A stretch of DNA of 64,000 nucleotides from Pelagibius sp048268885 (GCA_048268885.1 JBLWUP010000013.1:1-64000); one strand, 5' to 3'. Positions 52,250 through 61,558 are shown, numbered from the stretch's first letter. Program-made: numbers and translations. The notes: generated by a model not told the origin, from the letters alone.

Positions 52250-52902
52250 ACGACAGATTGGACCAGGTTGCAGGAATGACCACTTTTGATCTCTCCGGGC
52301 ACACGCAGCGCAGAGGAAAAATGGCTCGCCTTACTCAATTTCCCACCGGCCGCACCTGCGCACAGATGAGGGCAAGAAACCACGGATCACAATAGCTTTA
52401 GATGACAGTGGCCCCCCCGACAAGAGCCACACCAGGTTTCTCTCCAGCCGGTTCCTTAGCGCCCTATGGCGGCGAGCGACCACAGCTGTCACGCCGCTTT
52501 ACAGGCTATGCATCAGCTCCATTCATCGATTCAGCTACCGAAGGTATGTCAAGCACCGGCAAATGCCACATGTTGACGTTCCCCAACGGCTGATTTGTCG
52601 CAATCTTTTACAGCCACCGATTCCGCAAGAATGCCGCGAGCAACTTAATGCTTGAAAGGCCAGAGACAATCGCCTCCGGCATATTTCTTGCTTAATTATT
52701 TGGGTAGCAGCGCCAACAAAGTAACGAACTTCGTCGCTGCATCCGGAAAAGTGAGCCAGCCTAGCGTCACACTCAGCGCCTCGAGCGACGGTTGAAGTGC
52801 GCTTTGATTTTGGCAACCAACAAACAACAAAAACTCTGTTCTCGCAAACGTGCTTAGTGTTAGCGCTCCGGCGCCCCTTCAGCATTGTGAAGGAGACAGC
52901 AG
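52250..52902. other. AT-richer intergenic region upstream of the PEP-CTERM gene
   Basis: About 650 bp without a supported gene; base composition is visibly less GC-rich than the rest of the window. A minus-strand frame (52535-52885) is Cys/Arg-rich with no family likeness and is not called. Promoters of dusA and of the PEP-CTERM gene should be here. No tRNA or known RNA was recognised. Confidence 0.45.
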
Positions 52903-53754
52903 ATGAAGACAGTGCTTCCTGGCAAGAGCCTTATGCTTGCGCTGTGGCTCGTTGCATTTTCTCCTCTACAGTTCTACTCGGAAGGTGCATCGGCTGGCCC
53001 TGTTATGCACCGCCAGACGATAAAGAACGACACCAACGGAGATGTGAATGATTTGAGGCTCGACTTTGTACCGCAGACCGTGAAAGCCAAACTTTGGCAT
53101 ACCGGATCGTCGGTAGATACCAACAACAACGACATAAACGAAGCGAATGAACGCATAGAATCCAGCGACATCAGCCTCGGCAATCCCTCATGGGCGCAGA
53201 ATACTTTCGGCACCGTTTCGAACGGAGGGTTCGTAGACATAGACTATGAGACGCGTTCAGGGCGCAGCGGCAAACTCCGACCTGCTACCTCGCAGTGGAC
53301 GCTCAACGGCGAAGACAAGGGCATGGTTACCGTGGTCGGCGAGCCGATGCGGATCGCGCTCAATTCGACGAGTGGTGAAGCCTTTGCTGTTTTTATAAAT
53401 CCAGAGCAATTTGCGATCACCTACAGCGACATACAGCTGTTCGCCAACAATGACCTTGCAAATCTCACGCTGGATGATTTCATTTCACCGACCGGTCCGC
53501 TTGTGACAGGCTTGCCCAGCTCAATAGACTTGCTCCCTGGAGAAAGCGCGGCTCTCTCCTTTGGAATTGTAGACCCTATAAGTTATCAGCTAGCTCGCGC
53601 TTTCGCATCCGAAACAGGTACAACTGAGTTCTTCTCAGTAGCATCGGCTGCAATCGCCGTTCCGGAACCTTCCACCATGGCTCTATTGGGGTTCGGTCTC
53701 GCGGCCTTCTTCTGCGTCCGGAAAGCAAGAGAACCAGCTGCCAAGACGGCTTGA
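52903..53754 (+). CDS. PEP-CTERM sorting-domain surface protein
   Basis: 283 residues. An N-terminal signal (MKTVLPGKSLMLALWLVAFSPLQFYSEGASA) is followed by a Thr/Asn-rich beta-type body with no known domain. The C-terminus is a clear PEP-CTERM tripartite signal: VPEPSTMALLGFGLAAFFCVRKAREP, i.e. the VPEP motif, a membrane helix and a basic cluster. Exosortases (EpsH/XrtA) cut at VPEP in bacteria that make exopolysaccharide. No exosortase gene is in the window. GAAGGAGA precedes the ATG. Its codon use and GC content differ from neighbouring genes, suggesting acquisition. Confidence 0.87.
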   Translation: MKTVLPGKSLMLALWLVAFSPLQFYSEGASAGPVMHRQTIKNDTNGDVNDLRLDFVPQTVKAKLWHTGSSVDTNNNDINEANERIESSDISLGNPSWAQNTFGTVSNGGFVDIDYETRSGRSGKLRPATSQWTLNGEDKGMVTVVGEPMRIALNSTSGEAFAVFINPEQFAITYSDIQLFANNDLANLTLDDFISPTGPLVTGLPSSIDLLPGESAALSFGIVDPISYQLARAFASETGTTEFFSVASAAIAVPEPSTMALLGFGLAAFFCVRKAREPAAKTA

Positions 53755-53955
53755 TCGTGATCTGTCTCGCCGAGTTTGATGGTACCTATGCCCATGTTGC
53801 CGGACGCCACCGGCGCCGCGTTGCACGACGCCGCCGAGCCGTACGATCGGTCTCGTCTGGCGACGTAACTCGGCGCGAAGCGGAGATTGCACGAACTTGG
53901 CCGGGGGCCCGCACCGCGTCATAAGAAACGGCGTCTCAGAGGCCGCCGTGCTGGA
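53755..53955. other. Short intergenic region after the PEP-CTERM gene
   Basis: 200 bp between convergent genes. No clear terminator with a T run was found; CGCCGAG and CTCGGCG can pair across a long loop near 53829-53873. Confidence 0.3.
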
Positions 53956-54333
53956 CTACGGTCCAGACGACTGATTGAGGCCCAGTTCCTTCTGCAGCTT
54001 CTTGGTCAGGCCGAGGGAGACGAGACGGTGGGATTCCCGGAGATAGTCGCGCAAGGCCTCATCGTCGAGGCCCGGGGCATCGTAGTGCTGGATCCACTTC
54101 ATGCCGCGCGAGGCGAGGTAGGGCGCGGGCCGCAGGCCCGGCTGGTCCTTCAGGATGTCGTAGGACAGCGGCGAGGTCTTGAAGGTGAAGCGCGCTTCCC
54201 CACCCTCCTCGCCCCAGCCGCCGATGGCGAAAACCTTACCGCCGACCTTCCAGACGTCGGAGCCGCCCCACTGCACCACGTGGGTGGTGGCCGGCAGGGC
54301 GGCGCAGAAAGCGTTGAACTCCTCGTAGGTCAT
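53956..54333 (-). CDS. MmcQ/YjbR-family protein
   Basis: 125 residues, the family length. MTYEEFNAFCAALPATTHVVQWGGSDVWKVGGKVFAIGGW at the start, then FKTSPLSYDILKDQPGLRPAPYLASRGMKWIQHYD and a helical LRDYLRESHRLVSLGLTKKLQ end. It has the double-wing-like fold of YjbR, a putative DNA-binding family without a defined role. It is the last gene of the demethylation operon, 43 bp after the dehydrogenase gene, and may be cotranscribed without a functional link. Confidence 0.85.
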   Translation of the reverse strand: MTYEEFNAFCAALPATTHVVQWGGSDVWKVGGKVFAIGGWGEEGGEARFTFKTSPLSYDILKDQPGLRPAPYLASRGMKWIQHYDAPGLDDEALRDYLRESHRLVSLGLTKKLQKELGLNQSSGP

Positions 54334-54376
54334 GGCGACGCAGCTTAGTCGCGCGTCACAAGACCTGTCGACCGGC

Positions 54377-55276
54377 CTATTCCAGCTTGGCGGGAAAGCC
54401 CGGCGCGCGCAGGTCGGTGCCGAGGGCGTCTTCCAGCAGCTTGACGATCTGGGTCGACTGCGCGCCGCCGCCGTAGGCCGCCCGGCCGCGGTCGAAGATC
54501 TCCTTGGTCCTGCCGGCGAGGTCCAGCGGCACGCCGAACTCGCGGCCGAACGCCATGGCGAAGCCGAGATCCTTCAGCGCCAGGTCCATGGTGAAGGCGA
54601 CATCGTAGCTGCCGTTCAGGATCAGCTGGCCCTCCGTCTCGTGGACGAAGCTGGTGCCGGAGCTGGCGGCGATCGCCTCCCAGGCCTTCGCCAGATCGAG
54701 GCCGCCGCGCCTGGCCAGCATCAGCGCCTCGCCGTCGGCCACCAGATGGATAAAGGCCAGCATGTTGGTGATGACCTTGATGACGGCGGCCGAGCCCAAG
54801 GGGCCCATGTGCATGATCTTGCCACCCATGGCCTGAAACGCCGGGCGCTGCACCTCGAAGAGATCCTCGTCGCCGCCGGCGAGCACGGTGATCTTGCCCT
54901 GCGCCGCCAGGTGCACCCCGCCGGTGACCGGCGCCTCCAGCGTGCGGACCTGTTTCGCGGCGGCGACCCCGGCCAGCCGCAGGATATCGTCGCGCCCCAG
55001 CGTCGACATCTCGATCCAGGTCGCGCCCGGGCGCAGCCCCTCCAGCAGGCGGCCCAGCACCTGCTCGGAGACCGCGGGGGATGGCAGGCAGGTGATGACG
55101 GCATCGCACCCGCGGGCCAGTTCCGCCGGGTCCGCGCTCCAGGTCGCCCCCATCGCCAGATGCCTCTCCGCAAGCGCCGGATCGACATCGTTGACCGTCA
55201 CCTGAAACCCTTCGCGCAGCAGACTGGCGGCGAGATGCCCGCCCAGACTTCCGAGGCCGACGAAACCGTAGCGCAT
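54377..55276 (-). CDS. 3-hydroxyisobutyrate dehydrogenase-family oxidoreductase
   Basis: 299 residues. N-terminal NAD(P) Rossmann fold: YGFVGLGSLGGHLAASLLREGF, then CDAVITCLPSPAVSEQVL and ATWIEMSTLGRDDI. The substrate motif is EAPVTGGVHLAAQGKITVLAGGDEDLF, and the catalytic lysine is in AVIKVITNMLAF (K of the GxxxKxxxN signature). It reduces or oxidises a 3-hydroxy acid or a beta-hydroxy acid semialdehyde. It follows the MttB-like gene by 27 bp, so it may act on a demethylation or deamination product. Specific substrate unknown. Confidence 0.82.
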   Translation of the reverse strand: MRYGFVGLGSLGGHLAASLLREGFQVTVNDVDPALAERHLAMGATWSADPAELARGCDAVITCLPSPAVSEQVLGRLLEGLRPGATWIEMSTLGRDDILRLAGVAAAKQVRTLEAPVTGGVHLAAQGKITVLAGGDEDLFEVQRPAFQAMGGKIMHMGPLGSAAVIKVITNMLAFIHLVADGEALMLARRGGLDLAKAWEAIAASSGTSFVHETEGQLILNGSYDVAFTMDLALKDLGFAMAFGREFGVPLDLAGRTKEIFDRGRAAYGGGAQSTQIVKLLEDALGTDLRAPGFPAKLE

Positions 55277-55303
55277 CCTGTCCCCCTGCCGGAGCGTGCC
55301 GGA

Positions 55304-56857
55304 TCAGACGTGAATCTTGAAGGCCGCGCGCACCGCCGCGTCGGTCGCCGGATCCAGGAAGGGTGCCTGCGACTCGGCCAGGATGCGCTGCTTGCGGGCG
55401 ATGGCCTGCTGGATCAGGTCGGGCTTGCCCGCCTCCTCCCAACCCTTGGGGCTCGTGCGGTCGGCCACCTCCGGATAGACGTACTCGCTCTGCATGAGGC
55501 CGAGGGTCTGGGCGTGGCCGAGATAGTGGCCCGGCCCTTCCAGGCAGACTTGGCGCATGGCCTCCAGGCTGACGCTGTCCTCGGTCACCTCGATGCCGCG
55601 CACACAGCGCAGCACCTGGCCCAGCAGGTCGTCGCCCAGCACCAGGGATTCCATGCAGAAACCGAGCAGCGAGGCATGCATGCCGACCGCCTCGTAGACC
55701 ATGTTGAGGCCGCTGAGGCCGGCCATGGTGTTGGAGATCGCCTGCTCCCACCCCGCCTGCATGTCGGGCAGCTTGGCATCGGCAATGCCCGCGGCGGCGC
55801 CGCCCGGCAGACCGTAGAAGTGGTGCATCTGGGCGCAGCCCGCCGACAGCAGCGCCTGCTCGCCCGAGCCGCCGGACATGGCGCCGGTGCGCAGGTCGGA
55901 GACGAAAGGCCAGGTGCCGAAGATCGCCGGGTGGCCCGGCGCGAGGGCGTTCACGTAGACGACGCCGGCCAGGCATTCGGCCACGGCCTGCACGATGGCG
56001 GTGGCCAGAGGCGCCGGTGCCGTGGCGCCTGCCTGTCCGGCCGAGAGCAGCAGGACCGGCATGCCGCCGCGGATACAGGTCTCCATGGCCATGCAGCTCT
56101 CCGTGGCGAACTTCATCGGCGGCACCACGAAACAGTTGGAGTTGGAGATGAAGGGCCGCGCGCGCCAGGCCGCCTCGCCGCCGGCGATCAGGTGGATGAG
56201 ATCGAAGCAGCCGGCCACGTGGCTGGGGTCGGAAAAGCTGGTGCCGACATGCTTGGTCGTGCCGGCACAGCAGGCGTAGATCGTGTTGAGGTCCATTTCG
56301 TAGTTGTCGGCGATGTCGCGGCAGACCATCGCGCGCTGGAAGAAATGGACATTGTCGAGCGCGTGCGTGATCCGCGCGGCGTCGTAGAGATCCTGCACCG
56401 TCGACTCGCGGTAGTCGCGATTTTCCACGTCGACCACGTGGACCGCCGCCCCGGCGGTGCCGAAGTGGACCCGGCTGCCCGAGAGGTCGAGGTCGTAGGC
56501 GGGATCGCGGCCATGCAGCGTGATGTTCCGCGCGGCGACGGCCAGCTTGTCCTCGACCAGGGCGCGGGGGAAGCGCAGACGGCCGTCCTCGCCCTCGACG
56601 GCGCCGGCCGCGGTCATGATCGCCACGCCCGAGGGCGGCGCGTCGGCGAGGCCGATGGTTTCCAGGGCGTCGAGCGCCGCTTCGTGGATGCGGCTTACGC
56701 CCTCCTCCGTCAGCGGCCGGTATTGCCCGCCCGAGAGGCCCGGGCGCACCGGACGGAGGTCCTGCGCCAGCGGTGCAGCCCGCAGTGCCTGCCGCGCGGC
56801 GCGCCCGCCGGCACGCCGGCCTTTGCGCTCCGCCGGCTCCTGTTCCAAGACCGTCAT
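55304..56857 (-). CDS. MttB-superfamily methyltransferase, non-pyrrolysine
   Basis: 517 residues. YRPLTEEGVSRIHEAALDALETIGLADAPPSGVAIM and the following segments match the trimethylamine methyltransferase family. No in-frame amber codon is present, so it is a non-pyrrolysine member like the glycine-betaine MtgB type. Such enzymes move a methyl group from a quaternary amine to a corrinoid protein. No corrinoid protein gene is near, which leaves its acceptor open. Its ATG overlaps the TGA of the DMGDH-like gene (4-bp overlap), so the two are coupled and probably act on the same methylated amine. Confidence 0.82.
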   Translation of the reverse strand: MTVLEQEPAERKGRRAGGRAARQALRAAPLAQDLRPVRPGLSGGQYRPLTEEGVSRIHEAALDALETIGLADAPPSGVAIMTAAGAVEGEDGRLRFPRALVEDKLAVAARNITLHGRDPAYDLDLSGSRVHFGTAGAAVHVVDVENRDYRESTVQDLYDAARITHALDNVHFFQRAMVCRDIADNYEMDLNTIYACCAGTTKHVGTSFSDPSHVAGCFDLIHLIAGGEAAWRARPFISNSNCFVVPPMKFATESCMAMETCIRGGMPVLLLSAGQAGATAPAPLATAIVQAVAECLAGVVYVNALAPGHPAIFGTWPFVSDLRTGAMSGGSGEQALLSAGCAQMHHFYGLPGGAAAGIADAKLPDMQAGWEQAISNTMAGLSGLNMVYEAVGMHASLLGFCMESLVLGDDLLGQVLRCVRGIEVTEDSVSLEAMRQVCLEGPGHYLGHAQTLGLMQSEYVYPEVADRTSPKGWEEAGKPDLIQQAIARKQRILAESQAPFLDPATDAAVRAAFKIHV

Positions 56858-59391
56858 GACTTGAGCCTTTCATTGCGGGGGTCCCACAGCGGGCCCTCCG
56901 GCTGGACCACGGCGGGGAAACGCGCGCCGAAGATTTCGACCTCCAGCGCCGTGCCGGCCTGGGCGAGGTCGCCGCGCAGCACGCCCAGGGCGAGGGACTT
57001 GCCGACCCGATGGCCCCAGGCGCCGGAGGTGGTCTCGCCGACCACCGTGTCGCCGTGCCACAGGGTGGACATGTAGGGCGCATCGCAGTCGTCCGCCTCG
57101 ACCACCAGGGTGACGAAGCGCTTCGCGGGCCCGGTCTCCCGTTCCGCCAGCAGCGCCGCCTTGCCGACGAAGTCCGGCTTGTCCCACTGGATGAAGCGGT
57201 CGAGCCCGGCCTGCAGCATCGTGTAGTCGGTCGAGAGATCGCCTTTCCAGGCGCGGTAGCCCTTCTCGATGCGCAGACTGTCCAGCGCGAACATGCCGAA
57301 GGGCTTCAGGCCCAGCGGCGCGCCCGCTTCGGCGAGCGCGGCATGGACGCCGGCCATGTCGTCGACGGCGGCATGGACTTCCCAGCCCAACTCGCCGGCG
57401 AAGCTGACGCGGATGAGCTTCACGGGCTTCCCGGCGATCTGCGAAGTCTGATGGGTCAGCCAGGGGCGCGTGAGGTCGGCCGCGCAGATCCCGGCGAGCT
57501 GGTCGCGCGACTTGGGCCCGCAAAGGATCAGCGTCGAATAGGCTTCGGTCTCGTCGGTCAGGGCAAGGTCAGCCGGCAGGCGCGCCTTCAGAAGCTCGTA
57601 GTCGTGTCCCTGGGCGGCGGCGGCCGTGATGAGGGTCATCAGGCTTTCCGAGTGGCGGACCACCGACATCTCCGTGACGACGCGCCCGCCCTTGTCGGCG
57701 AAGTAGGCGAGACCGATGCGCCCCGGTTTGGGCAGGGCGCCGGTGATCTGGCGCGACAGCCACTCGGCCGCGCCCGCGCCTTCCAAAGTGAAGCGGGAGA
57801 AACCCGGCAGGTCGAGGATCCCGACGCCGTCGCGCACGGCCAGGCACTCCTCGCGCACCGCAGGGAACCACGGCCCTTCGCGCCGGAAGGTCTGCGTGGC
57901 TTCTTCGCTGGTGTCGTCGCCGGGACGGGCGAACCAGTTGGCGCGCTCCCAGCCGTTATAGGCGCCGAACTGCGCGCCCGCCGCCTTCAGGCGCTCATGG
58001 ATCGGCGAGAGCTTCTTGTCGCGGCCCGCCGGCCAGGCATGGTGCGGGAAGTGGATGGCGTACTCGTGGCCGTAGACTTCCATGCCCTTGGCCACGCAGT
58101 AGTCGCGGTCGCAGAAAGCGGTGAAGCGGCGCGGGTCGCAGGACCACATGTCCCATTCGGTCTCGCCCTCGGTCACCCACTCGGCCAGCACCTTGCCGGC
58201 GCCGCCGCCCTGGCAGATGCCGAAGGTGAAGACGCAGGCCTCGAAGGCGTTGGGCACGCCCGGCATGGGTCCGATGAGCGGATTGCCGTCCGGCGTGTAA
58301 GGGATCGGCCCGTTGATGATCTTGGACAGCCCCGCCTCGGCGAGGACCGGCACCCGCTCCATGGCGTCGTTCACGTGCCACTCCAGCCGGTCGAGGTCGT
58401 CGGGGAAAAGCTGGAAGGAGAAATCCGCCGGCATGGGATCGTCGGAGCTGGCCCAGTGCGCCCGGCAGTTGCGCTCGTAGGGGCCGAGGTTCATGCCGTC
58501 CTTTTCCTGGCGCAGGTAGTAGGAACTGTCGACATCGCGGAGCAGCGGCAGCTTGTGGCCGACCTCCGCCGTCCAGGCCGCCAGTTCGGGGATCGCGTCG
58601 AACAGCAGGTACTGGTGGCTCATCACCATCATCGGCACATCGCGCCCGAACCACTTGCCGACCTCGCGGGCGTAGTAGCCGGCGGCGTTGACCACGATCT
58701 CGCAGCGGATGTCCCCCTTCGGCGTCGCGATCACCCAATCGTCCCCGTCACGGCGCACGCCCGTGGCCGGGCAGAAGCGCTCGATGCGGGCGCCGAGGTC
58801 GCGGGCGCCCTTGGCCAGGGCCTGGGTCAGCTGGGCCGGATCGATGTCGCCGTCGTAGGGATCGTAGAGCGCGCCGGTCAGCGCGTGGGTCTCGGCGAAG
58901 GGATAGCGCCCGCGGATCTCGTCGGGCGTCAGGATGTCGAGGTCCATACCCTGGTAGCGTCCCATGCCGGCGACGCGTTTGAACTCCTGCAGGCGTTCGT
59001 CCGTGTGGCCGAGGCGGAGCGAGCCGGTCACGTGGTAGTTCATCGGGTAGTCCACCGCCTCGGCCAGGCCGCGGTAGAGCTCCGCCGAATAGCGCTGCAT
59101 GTTCATGATCGACCAGGAGGAGGAAAAGGTCGGCACGTTGCCGGCGGCGTGCCAGGTCGAACCGGCGGTCAGCTCGTTCTTTTCCAGCAGGACACCGTCG
59201 GTCCAGCCAGCCTTCGCCAGATGATAAAGGGCGGAGACCCCGACGACCCCGCCGCCGATGATCACCACGCGCGCCTGACCCGGAAGTTCACCCACTCCGC
59301 TTTCCCCTGCCCGTCTTGGCCCAGCCTTCTTGGCACAGCCGTCTTGGCCCATCGTTTTCGCGAGTATCCGGCGGCTCCGGGCGATCTTCAA
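56854..59391 (-). CDS. FAD-dependent dimethylglycine/sarcosine dehydrogenase-like protein with GcvT domain
   Basis: 845 residues, the length of DMGDH. N-terminal FAD motif VVIIGGGVVGVSALYHLAKAGW, then LLEKNELTAGSTWHAAGNVPTF (covalent flavin-type region) and VVNAAGYYAREVG. The middle FAO-type domain ends near 430. The C-terminal half has the GcvT folate-binding wording: REECLAVRDGVGILDLPGFSRFTLEG, FAGELGWEVHAAVDD and PFGMFALDSLRIEKGYRAWKGDLSTDYTMLQAGLDRF. The family demethylates N-methyl glycines and passes the one-carbon unit to tetrahydrofolate. A start at 59352 removes an arginine-rich leader and may be real. It is divergent from a LysR gene. Confidence 0.82.
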   Translation of the reverse strand: MKIARSRRILAKTMGQDGCAKKAGPRRAGESGVGELPGQARVVIIGGGVVGVSALYHLAKAGWTDGVLLEKNELTAGSTWHAAGNVPTFSSSWSIMNMQRYSAELYRGLAEAVDYPMNYHVTGSLRLGHTDERLQEFKRVAGMGRYQGMDLDILTPDEIRGRYPFAETHALTGALYDPYDGDIDPAQLTQALAKGARDLGARIERFCPATGVRRDGDDWVIATPKGDIRCEIVVNAAGYYAREVGKWFGRDVPMMVMSHQYLLFDAIPELAAWTAEVGHKLPLLRDVDSSYYLRQEKDGMNLGPYERNCRAHWASSDDPMPADFSFQLFPDDLDRLEWHVNDAMERVPVLAEAGLSKIINGPIPYTPDGNPLIGPMPGVPNAFEACVFTFGICQGGGAGKVLAEWVTEGETEWDMWSCDPRRFTAFCDRDYCVAKGMEVYGHEYAIHFPHHAWPAGRDKKLSPIHERLKAAGAQFGAYNGWERANWFARPGDDTSEEATQTFRREGPWFPAVREECLAVRDGVGILDLPGFSRFTLEGAGAAEWLSRQITGALPKPGRIGLAYFADKGGRVVTEMSVVRHSESLMTLITAAAAQGHDYELLKARLPADLALTDETEAYSTLILCGPKSRDQLAGICAADLTRPWLTHQTSQIAGKPVKLIRVSFAGELGWEVHAAVDDMAGVHAALAEAGAPLGLKPFGMFALDSLRIEKGYRAWKGDLSTDYTMLQAGLDRFIQWDKPDFVGKAALLAERETGPAKRFVTLVVEADDCDAPYMSTLWHGDTVVGETTSGAWGHRVGKSLALGVLRGDLAQAGTALEVEIFGARFPAVVQPEGPLWDPRNERLKS

Positions 59392-59413
59392 TTCAGCCGT
59401 ATACGGTTTATTG

Positions 59414-59428
59414 ATCGAAAAATTCGAT
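59414..59428. promoter_or_regulatory. Candidate LysR binding site
   Basis: ATCGAA-AAA-TTCGAT, a perfect inverted repeat with a T-N11-A frame, lies in the 71-bp region between the divergent DMGDH-like and LysR genes, 34 bp before the LysR ATG. It is well placed for control of both. Confidence 0.7.
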
Positions 59429-59462
59429 TAGACTGCACGAAACGACCTTCAACGGGTTCGCC

Positions 59463-60317
59463 ATGCAGATCGAACTTCTCGACACCTTCCTCGACCTGAT
59501 CGAGACCAACAGCTTCAACCGCACGGCCGAGCGCCTGGGCCTGACCCAGTCCACGGTCTCCAGCCGGGTCAAGGCCCTGGAGACCGCCGTCGGCAAGCAG
59601 CTCTTCACGCGCAGCCGCGCCGGCACGCAGCCGACCGCCGCCGGACAGCGGCTCGTCGATCATGCCCGGGCGATGCGCCGGGAGTGGAACGCGGCGAAGC
59701 ACGCGGTGAAACGTTCGGGTGATTTCACCCAGTCGATGCGGATCGGCATCCAGTTCGATCTGGCCGCCACGCACATCGGCGACTGGGCCTCGGAGTTCCG
59801 CAAGACGCTGCCGGAGACCGCCTTCTACGTCGAGTTCGACTATTCCATCCAGATGAACGCCGACCTGCTGGCCGGCGAACTCGACCTCGCGATCCTCTTC
59901 ACGCCGAAGCACCTGCCGGATCTGCACTACGAAACCGTCGGCGAAATCGCCTACCGCATGGTCAGCACCGAGGTCACCCGCCTCGCCGAGGTGGTCCCCG
60001 AACGCTACATCTTCGCCAACTACTCCCCGGCCTTCAACGAGGCCCACCGGCAGATCGTGCAGGGCCTCTCCGACGCGCCCTTCGCCAGCGGCCAGAACGC
60101 GGCGGTCTGCGGCCTGCTGACGGCCCTGGGCGGCACGGCCTTCGTGCTGGAGGAATCAGCCGCCGACCTGGTGGCCGCGGGAACCTGCCAATATGTCGAG
60201 GACGTGCCGGCGATCGCGCAGACGGTCTACCTGGCGGTGCACCTGCGCCAGCGTCACGCTCACGCCCACCGCAAGCTGCTGACCATCGTGCGCGAGTACT
60301 TCGGGCGGGTCCGCTAG
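59463..60317 (+). CDS. LysR-family regulator of the demethylation operon
   Basis: 284 residues, slightly short. N-terminal helix-turn-helix: LLDTFLDLIETNSFNRTAERLGLTQSTVSSRVKALETAVGKQLFTRSRAGTQPTAAGQ, typical LysR. The C-terminal effector domain (about 92-280) is of the LysR_substrate type. It is divergent from the DMGDH/MttB operon with one candidate operator in the gap. The inducer is probably a methylated amine or its breakdown product (inference). It converges on the gbpR-like gene with a hairpin between. Confidence 0.85.
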   Translation: MQIELLDTFLDLIETNSFNRTAERLGLTQSTVSSRVKALETAVGKQLFTRSRAGTQPTAAGQRLVDHARAMRREWNAAKHAVKRSGDFTQSMRIGIQFDLAATHIGDWASEFRKTLPETAFYVEFDYSIQMNADLLAGELDLAILFTPKHLPDLHYETVGEIAYRMVSTEVTRLAEVVPERYIFANYSPAFNEAHRQIVQGLSDAPFASGQNAAVCGLLTALGGTAFVLEESAADLVAAGTCQYVEDVPAIAQTVYLAVHLRQRHAHAHRKLLTIVREYFGRVR

Positions 60318-60325
60318 AGAGAGGA

Positions 60326-60342
60326 GCAGGCCAGAGGCCTGC
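60326..60342. terminator. Hairpin between convergent regulators
   Basis: GCAGGCC-AGA-GGCCTGC, a perfect 7-bp stem with a 3-nt loop, lies 9 bp past the LysR stop codon. No T run follows on either strand, so it is at best a weak bidirectional terminator. Confidence 0.4.
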
Positions 60343-60358
60343 CTGGCGACGGCCGGAC

Positions 60359-61369
60359 CTATTCCGGATAGCCGCCCTGCCAGCCGCTGTGGCCGACCAG
60401 TTCGCCCGGCGTGACGCCGCCGGGCTGCTGGCGTGCGATGAGCCCGGCGATCTCCCCGTAAAACAGCGAGGCCGTCGGCGAGAGATGGCGGTCGGCGCGG
60501 GTGATCATGGCATAGGGGCTGATCTCGACGCGCTCGACAAGGTCCAGCGCGGCGATGGCGTGGGTCAGGCCGCGGTCCCCGGCGAGCAGCCGGGCCGCCT
60601 CCGCCGAGACCGGCACCACCGCGTCGGAGCGCCAGATCATGCTGAGCGATAGCAGGATCGAGGTCGACACCAGGGACACGCGGGGCAGCGGCAGACCTTG
60701 CGTCGCGAAGCTGTATTCCATGGCCCGGCGCAGCGGCGTGCCGGGCGGCTGCATCACCCACTCGAACGCGCCGAGCGCCGCCAGGGAGACCCGCCGATCC
60801 TCGGCCAGGGGGTGATCGCGGCGCACCAGCAGCTTCACCACCTCGCCCTGCACCGGACGGACGTCGAAAGCGGAAAGGTCCATATGGCCGGGCACGCGGC
60901 CGATGACGAAGTCGAGCTGGCCTTCCTGCAGGCGCGGCACCAGGAAATCCGAGGTGCCGACCTCGACATGGGCCTCGATGGTCGGATGGGCCGCCTTCAG
61001 GCGCTGCAGGGCGGGCACGACCAGGTCGATGGCCGGCGCCGTCACCGCGCCGATGTAGACCGTGCCGGCCATGCCGGCGCTGATCTCGACCACGTCACGG
61101 CCGGCCTCGGCGAGTTCGGTGAGAATGCGCCGGGCGCGCTCGGCCAGGGCGGCGCCGGTCTCGCTCAGCTCCACCCCCTTGGGTCCGCGCACGCAGACCG
61201 GGGCGCCGAGGATGCGCTCCATCTCCGCCAGCATGCGCGAAGCCGCCGGCTGGGACATGTTCAGGGCCCGCGCCGCGGCGGAAATCTGCCCGGTGTTGGC
61301 CAGCGCCAGGGTGAGGCGCAGGTGCGGCAGTTTCAGGCGCCGGGCGACGCGTTCGGCGGCGTCGGACAA
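60359..61369 (-). CDS. gbpR: LysR-family regulator, GbpR type
   Basis: 336 residues. HTH: LRLTLALANTGQISAAARALNMSQPAASRMLAEMERILGAPVCVRGPKGVELSETGAAL. The effector domain contains VTAPAIDLVVPALQRLKAAHPTIEAHVEVGTSDFLVPRLQEGQLDFVIGRVP, the wording of GbpR, the galactose-binding-protein regulator of Agrobacterium and Azospirillum. The divergent neighbour chvE supports that name. It should control sugar uptake in response to a sugar or sugar derivative. The start at 61369 gives a short leader before the HTH. Confidence 0.82.
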   Translation of the reverse strand: MSDAAERVARRLKLPHLRLTLALANTGQISAAARALNMSQPAASRMLAEMERILGAPVCVRGPKGVELSETGAALAERARRILTELAEAGRDVVEISAGMAGTVYIGAVTAPAIDLVVPALQRLKAAHPTIEAHVEVGTSDFLVPRLQEGQLDFVIGRVPGHMDLSAFDVRPVQGEVVKLLVRRDHPLAEDRRVSLAALGAFEWVMQPPGTPLRRAMEYSFATQGLPLPRVSLVSTSILLSLSMIWRSDAVVPVSAEAARLLAGDRGLTHAIAALDLVERVEISPYAMITRADRHLSPTASLFYGEIAGLIARQQPGGVTPGELVGHSGWQGGYPE

Positions 61370-61417
61370 GGTTGCGGGCTCCCCGTTTTCACCTGTTGAA
61401 GCGACAAATCAACAATA

Positions 61418-61463
61418 TACCAAAACTATCATGTCATACGCCGTAAATATGATTTGATTGGTA
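61418..61463. promoter_or_regulatory. Candidate GbpR operator in the gbpR-chvE region
   Basis: TACCAA-N4-ATCAT on the left mirrors ATGAT-N4-TTGGTA on the right, with 16 bp between (61418-61432 and 61449-61463). The two 15-bp arms match at 11 positions. It sits in an AT-rich stretch next to the gbpR start. Confidence 0.6.
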
Positions 61464-61558
61464 TGTAATTACCGACCACCCTTCGGTTGTGGGGCGGCAA
61501 GCTGCTGCGCCCAGGAATTATGCGTGGCCGTGAATCACGCGCCGCTCGCGGGAAAAAC

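Noticed and set aside
52535..52885. A 116-codon minus-strand frame in the gap before the PEP-CTERM gene
   Set aside because: Cys/Arg-rich, no family likeness and no ribosome site.
54332..57083. Open frames of more than 900 codons on both strands over the dehydrogenase and MttB genes
   Set aside because: Both are shadows in other frames; the minus-strand genes called there have full family motifs.
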